This document shows positions 6,449-8,665 of a stretch of DNA of 8,665 bases, one piece after another. The number at the start of each line of letters is the position of its first letter. Positions within the stretch are counted from its first letter, which is position 1. The notes under the pieces were generated by a model. It was not told where the DNA came from. It saw only the letters and a program-made list of their open reading frames with translations, and did no database searches. Made by a program: the position numbers and the translations under genes. This stretch comes from DATDCY01 sp031406795 [NCBI: Candidatus Rokuibacteriota bacterium] (GTDB lineage Bacteria; JAUVQV01): NCBI GenBank assembly GCA_031406795.1, contig JANOHV010000111.1, forward strand, positions 1-8,665, in the 5' to 3' direction.

Positions 6449-6477
6449 TTGACGCCTCAGCGGCCCGGCGATAGAGT
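6449..6477 (+). promoter_or_regulatory. Sigma70-like promoter for the histidine kinase
   Basis: TTGACG (6449-6454, five of six matches) is separated by 17 bases from TAGAGT (6472-6477, four of six). Transcription would start near 6484, about 47 bases before the chosen kinase start. Confidence 0.5.
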
Positions 6478-6530
6478 TGAGCGGCGAGCGGGGAGTGTGT
6501 CTGCCGCTTCGTCGAGTAAACAGGCGGGGG

Positions 6531-7658
6531 ATGGCGATGGCTCCTGATCCGTCCGGGTTCGAACGCGCGGCGGCCGTGCGGCTGGAGCGGCTGATGCAGG
6601 GCGCCGTGCCGGAGCCGCTGCCCACGGACGGGATCGAGGGCGATGCGCTGCGCCTGGCGAATGCGGTGAACCGGCTGATTGAGTTCCAGGAGCAGGTGCT
6701 CGGCTTCATCGGGCCGCTTTCGCGCGGCGACCTGCAGGCGGAGGTCCCCGCCGCGCAGAACATCCTGGCCTCGCCTTTCAAGGAGCTGCGCTCCCGGCTC
6801 GCGCGCCTGACCTGGCAGGCGGAACAGGTGGCCCGTGGTGATTACACCCAGCGCGTCGACTTCATGGGGGATTTCTCTCTCGCCTTCAACGCCATGGTCG
6901 AGTCGCTCGAGATCAAGGAGCGCGAGCTGCGCGAACGGATCGCGGAGCTGCAGGGGCTCAACCGCATCAAGGACGAGTTCGTCGGCATGGCCGCGCACGA
7001 CCTGCGCAGCCCGCTGGCGGTCGTCGAGATGTACGCGTCGTTCGTCCTCGAGGACCCGAAGAGCTGCCTGACGGCGAAGGAGCGGGAGTTCCTGCTGGTC
7101 ATCAAGAAGCAGGGACGTTTCATGCTCGATCTGATCAACGATCTGCTCGACGTCACGCGGATCGAGTCGGGTCACCTCGATTTGAGACTCCAGGCGCGCG
7201 ACTGGGTCGAGTTCGTGCGCCGCAACGCCGACCTCAATGGCGCGCTGGCGGCCCGGCGGGGCGTTGCGATCGAGGTCGACGTTGCCGGCCCTGAGCCGTG
7301 GGTCATCCCGTTCGACCCGAACCGCATGGAGCAGGTCCTGAACAACCTGTTGGGCAACGCCGTGAAGTTCTCGCCCGCGGGGAGCCGCATCGTGGTCGGC
7401 GTCCGCCCCGACGGGGAGTTCGTGCGCGTCAGCGTTGTCGACCGGGGACCGGGCATTCCGACCGAGGAGTTGCCGGCGCTCTTCAAGCCGTTCTACCGCG
7501 GCAGCACCCCGCTGCCGCCGGGGGAACGCGGCACGGGGTTGGGGCTGCCGATCGCCCGCAGGATCGTCGAGGCGCATGGGGGGAAGATCGGCGTCGAGAG
7601 CCAGCCGGGCCACGGCTCCACCTTCTGGTTCACGCTGCCGGTGAGTGACGGCAGCTGA
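6531..7658 (+). CDS. Soluble sensor histidine kinase, 375 aa
   Basis: A cytoplasmic two-component kinase. Residues about 50-125 form an input module containing '[19 protein letters not shown]' and '[19 protein letters not shown]', a segment I associate with HAMP-like signalling regions of soluble kinases and diguanylate cyclases. A coiled-coil stretch (about 125-147) leads into HisKA, with phospho-acceptor His156 in '[15 protein letters not shown]'. The ATPase domain has an N box '[17 protein letters not shown]' (Asn276), D box 'DRGPGIP' (304-310), F box 'LFKPFYRGS' and G box '[18 protein letters not shown]' (334-351). All catalytic motifs are intact. There is no transmembrane segment, so the signal is intracellular. 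I chose the ATG at 6531; the ATG at 6537 is as likely, since it lies six bases after GGGGG. Longer starts lack support. No response regulator is adjacent on this strand. The stop codon lies within a repeat (see 7654-7764). Confidence 0.92.
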   Translation: MAMAPDPSGFERAAAVRLERLMQGAVPEPLPTDGIEGDALRLANAVNRLIEFQEQVLGFIGPLSRGDLQAEVPAAQNILASPFKELRSRLARLTWQAEQVARGDYTQRVDFMGDFSLAFNAMVESLEIKERELRERIAELQGLNRIKDEFVGMAAHDLRSPLAVVEMYASFVLEDPKSCLTAKEREFLLVIKKQGRFMLDLINDLLDVTRIESGHLDLRLQARDWVEFVRRNADLNGALAARRGVAIEVDVAGPEPWVIPFDPNRMEQVLNNLLGNAVKFSPAGSRIVVGVRPDGEFVRVSVVDRGPGIPTEELPALFKPFYRGSTPLPPGERGTGLGLPIARRIVEAHGGKIGVESQPGHGSTFWFTLPVSDGS

Positions 7659-7764
7659 AAAGGGCCCATCTGCGGCGTTGCCCTCCTTGAGACTCCCTGC
7701 GGCGGCCACCAGGCCGCCGCAGTCGCCCCTTCGTCGGGCGCCTTGCACCTGGACCCTTTTGAGC
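7654..7764. repeat. Large imperfect inverted repeat, copies 1 and 2 of a palindromic intergenic element
   Basis: The left arm starts GCTGAAAAGGGCCCATCTGC (7654-7673). The right arm ends TGCACCTGGACCCTTTTGAGC (about 7744-7764) and is its imperfect reverse complement. Both arms are centred near 7709, where a perfect inner hairpin sits. In RNA they would make one long stem that could end kinase transcription; the CCCTTTT on the 3' arm is a weak T-run. The left arm contains the kinase stop codon (TGA, 7656-7658). I associate this kind of 'AAAAGGGCCCATCTGCGGCG' palindrome with dispersed intergenic repeats in Geobacter-like genomes, but copy number cannot be tested here. Confidence 0.75.
7697..7722. 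terminator. Perfect 11-bp GC hairpin, possible terminator
   Basis: CTGCGGCGGCC (7697-7707) pairs perfectly with GGCCGCCGCAG (7712-7722) across a four-base ACCA loop. It forms the core of the larger repeat and lies 39 bases after the kinase stop. There is no T-run directly after it, so intrinsic termination is uncertain. Transcript stabilisation or binding of a nucleoid protein are alternatives. Confidence 0.45.
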
Positions 7765-7783
7765 GGCCTCCCCGCTACCGTTC

Positions 7784-7809
7784 GGCCGCTGAAAAGGGCC
7801 CATCTGCGG
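7784..7809. repeat. Third copy of the palindromic element, direct repeat of copy 1
   Basis: Bases 7788-7809 are an exact 22-base direct repeat of 7654-7675. The preceding GGCCG (7784-7788) extends pairing with the inverted copy, so 7743-7768 can pair with this copy over a 15-base loop, or with copy 1, but not with both. The promoter of the next gene begins six bases after it. Confidence 0.75.
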
Positions 7810-7814
7810 AGCGA

Positions 7815-7843
7815 TTGCGAGAACAGTCTACTGGACATATATT
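7815..7843 (+). promoter_or_regulatory. Sigma70-like promoter for the redoxin-TPR gene
   Basis: TTGCGA (7815-7820, four of six) and TATATT (7838-7843, five of six) are separated by exactly 17 bases. The predicted transcription start near 7850 lies after the GTG/ATG codons at 7844-7849, so translation more likely starts downstream, near the strong AGGAGG at 7865-7870. Confidence 0.5.
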
Positions 7844-8353
7844 GTGATGGGCTGTTGTGGAATCAGGAGGTGCGTCACGACGTGTCTCGGAGAATCCCGC
7901 CTCGTCTGCCAGCTGGCTTCGATCCTCATCTTATCGGCGCTGACCCCCGTCAACCCGGCCACCGCGGCGTTCAAGTATCTCAAGCCCGGCATGGAGGCCG
8001 CGGATTTCACGCTGCAGACGCTCGACGATCAGGAGTTGACACTGACGCGCCTCAAAGAGGGCCCCGCCACGCTGCTGCAGGCGAACCGGCCCGAGGAGAC
8101 CACGCCGTTTCTGGAGAAGGCACTCGCACTCGACGGAGCTTTCACCCCTGCGGTCACGGGCCGGGCGCGGGTCCTCGCCCGACAAGGCCGCTCAGCCGAG
8201 GCGTTGGCGCTCTTCGCTGCCGCCATCGAACTCAACCCGCGGGACGCGGCAGTCCTCGCGGGACGAGCGGAGTGCCGCGAGGCGGAGGGGAACCTGGCGG
8301 AGGCGACAAAGGATTACCGAAGTGCGCTCGAAGTACTCTTGAAAGTGAGGTAG
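7844..8353 (+). CDS. Truncated redoxin-TPR protein, probably degenerate
   Basis: Up to 169 residues. A signal-peptide-like segment (about 21-42, 'LASILILSALTPVNPATAA') leads to 'FKYLKPGMEAADFTLQTLDD', which is the opening of an AhpC/TSA-TlpA type thioredoxin fold. That domain stops after 'LKEGPATLL' (residue 78), just where family members continue into the active-site strand and CxxC or equivalent. From 'QANRPEETTPFLEKALALD' on, the protein consists of about two TPR units to the end. This looks like an in-frame deletion within a secreted redoxin-TPR protein. The start is also doubtful. The best ribosome site (AGGAGG, 7865-7870) points to a GTG at 7882 in another frame, which would read a basic VSRRIPPRL. 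A one-base insertion between about 7885 and 7915 would explain this. GTG 7844 and ATG 7847 have no ribosome site and lie at the predicted -10 box. It may still yield a small exported TPR protein, but I favour a decaying gene. Confidence 0.6.
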   Translation: MMGCCGIRRCVTTCLGESRLVCQLASILILSALTPVNPATAAFKYLKPGMEAADFTLQTLDDQELTLTRLKEGPATLLQANRPEETTPFLEKALALDGAFTPAVTGRARVLARQGRSAEALALFAAAIELNPRDAAVLAGRAECREAEGNLAEATKDYRSALEVLLKVR

Positions 8354-8403
8354 CGGGTGCTCGAGCGGCCGAGGCGGCAGCCGACCAACGCGGGAGACTC
8401 GCT

Positions 8404-8665
8404 TCAGGCGGCTTGACCGTGGAGCATCGTCTCCACGGCGGTGATGAATTCGGAAGGACCGAACCCCTTGCTCAGCACGGGTACGCCGAGTTGCTCGGGC
8501 GTGTAGCGATAGGCCGTCACGGCAAGAATCTTGGCAAGCGGGTCCACTCCGAGTATCTCGCGAATGGCGGCATCGCCGCTCATGACGGGCATCTGAATGT
8601 CCATCAGCACCAGGTCGGGGCGGAACTCCTTCCACATCTGCACTGCTTCACGGCCGTTCTGGGCC
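8404..8665 (-). CDS. Receiver-domain protein, C-terminal part (runs off the window)
   Basis: The last 86 residues of a response regulator receiver domain; the 5' end lies beyond the window. Readable parts are 'AQNGREAVQMW', the phosphorylation-site strand 'PDLVLMDIQMPVMSG' (Asp of LMD), the switch threonine in 'AVTAY' and the conserved lysine in 'VLSKGF', followed by helix 5 and a short end (HGQAA). The aspartate, threonine and lysine are all kept, so it should be phosphorylatable. The protein ends right after the receiver domain, so it is either a stand-alone CheY-like regulator or the tail of a hybrid histidine kinase. The upstream sequence would decide. It converges on the redoxin-TPR gene with 50 bases between stops and could be a partner of the orphan kinase, which is not shown. 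Confidence 0.9.
   Translation of the reverse strand, partial: AQNGREAVQMWKEFRPDLVLMDIQMPVMSGDAAIREILGVDPLAKILAVTAYRYTPEQLGVPVLSKGFGPSEFITAVETMLHGQAA

Larger units (their letters stand above)
6209..6530. other. Divergent promoter region between the ComFB and kinase genes
   Basis: A 322-base gene-free stretch. It holds the extended -10 promoter reading toward the ComFB gene and the sigma70-like promoter reading toward the kinase, both listed separately. A 44-codon frame (6232-6366, plus) has no ribosome site and is not called. I found no convincing operator or long inverted repeat between the promoters. The roughly 85-base leader of the ComFB gene has no clear secondary structure. Confidence 0.5.

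Noticed and set aside
7654-7809. CRISPR array
   Set aside because: The repeats alternate in orientation, there are only three copies, no regular spacers occur and no cas gene is present.
6384-7838. 484-codon minus-strand open frame
   Set aside because: Antisense shadow of the intact histidine kinase.

Overview
The window looks like a chromosomal stretch from a GC-rich bacterium, most likely a member of the Desulfuromonadota/Geobacter-like 'Deltaproteobacteria' or a related uncultured lineage. That placement is an inference. It rests on the mix of families (a DUF362 protein, a DUF1858-DUF438-hemerythrin-PAS protein, ComFB-type proteins, a soluble histidine kinase with an 'LTWQ..QVA.GDY.QRVDFMG' sensor segment, and a redoxin-TPR protein) and on a palindromic intergenic repeat of a type I associate with that group. 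I see no rRNA, tRNA, CRISPR array, transposase, integrase or phage gene.

Layout. Positions 1-107 are almost pure G and C homopolymer, probably a contig end or low-quality sequence. Positions 108-2256 on the minus strand hold a two-gene operon: a DUF362 protein, then, one base after its stop, an NTF2-like/thioredoxin-like fusion. A 447-base gap (2257-2703) carries a promoter for the DUF362 gene that would give a leaderless transcript. The same gap holds a stretch with many potential RNA stems ahead of the next plus-strand gene. Positions 2704-4926 on the plus strand encode the DUF438/hemerythrin/PAS protein and a secreted Cu/Zn superoxide dismutase, with a possible 34-residue small protein between them. 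Together they suggest sensing of, or defence against, oxygen, nitric oxide or superoxide.

Positions 4961-6208 on the minus strand encode a protein with two ComFB domains, followed by a nucleotidyltransferase-fold protein whose catalytic acids look degenerate. The ComFB gene has a near-ideal extended -10 promoter. A soluble histidine kinase (6531-7658) is divergent from it and has its own sigma70-like promoter. The kinase stop codon lies inside the first copy of an alternating palindromic repeat (7654-7809). Directly after the repeat comes a good sigma70-like promoter and a short redoxin-TPR gene that seems to have lost the thioredoxin active site and may carry an N-terminal frameshift. The window ends inside the C-terminal half of a receiver domain on the minus strand (8404-8665).

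The most interesting points are the tandem ComFB protein beside a decayed nucleotidyltransferase and a divergent histidine kinase, the structured 2316-2660 intergenic segment, and the repeat cluster with its damaged redoxin-TPR neighbour. No complete, recognisable new defence or biosynthetic system can be claimed from this sequence.
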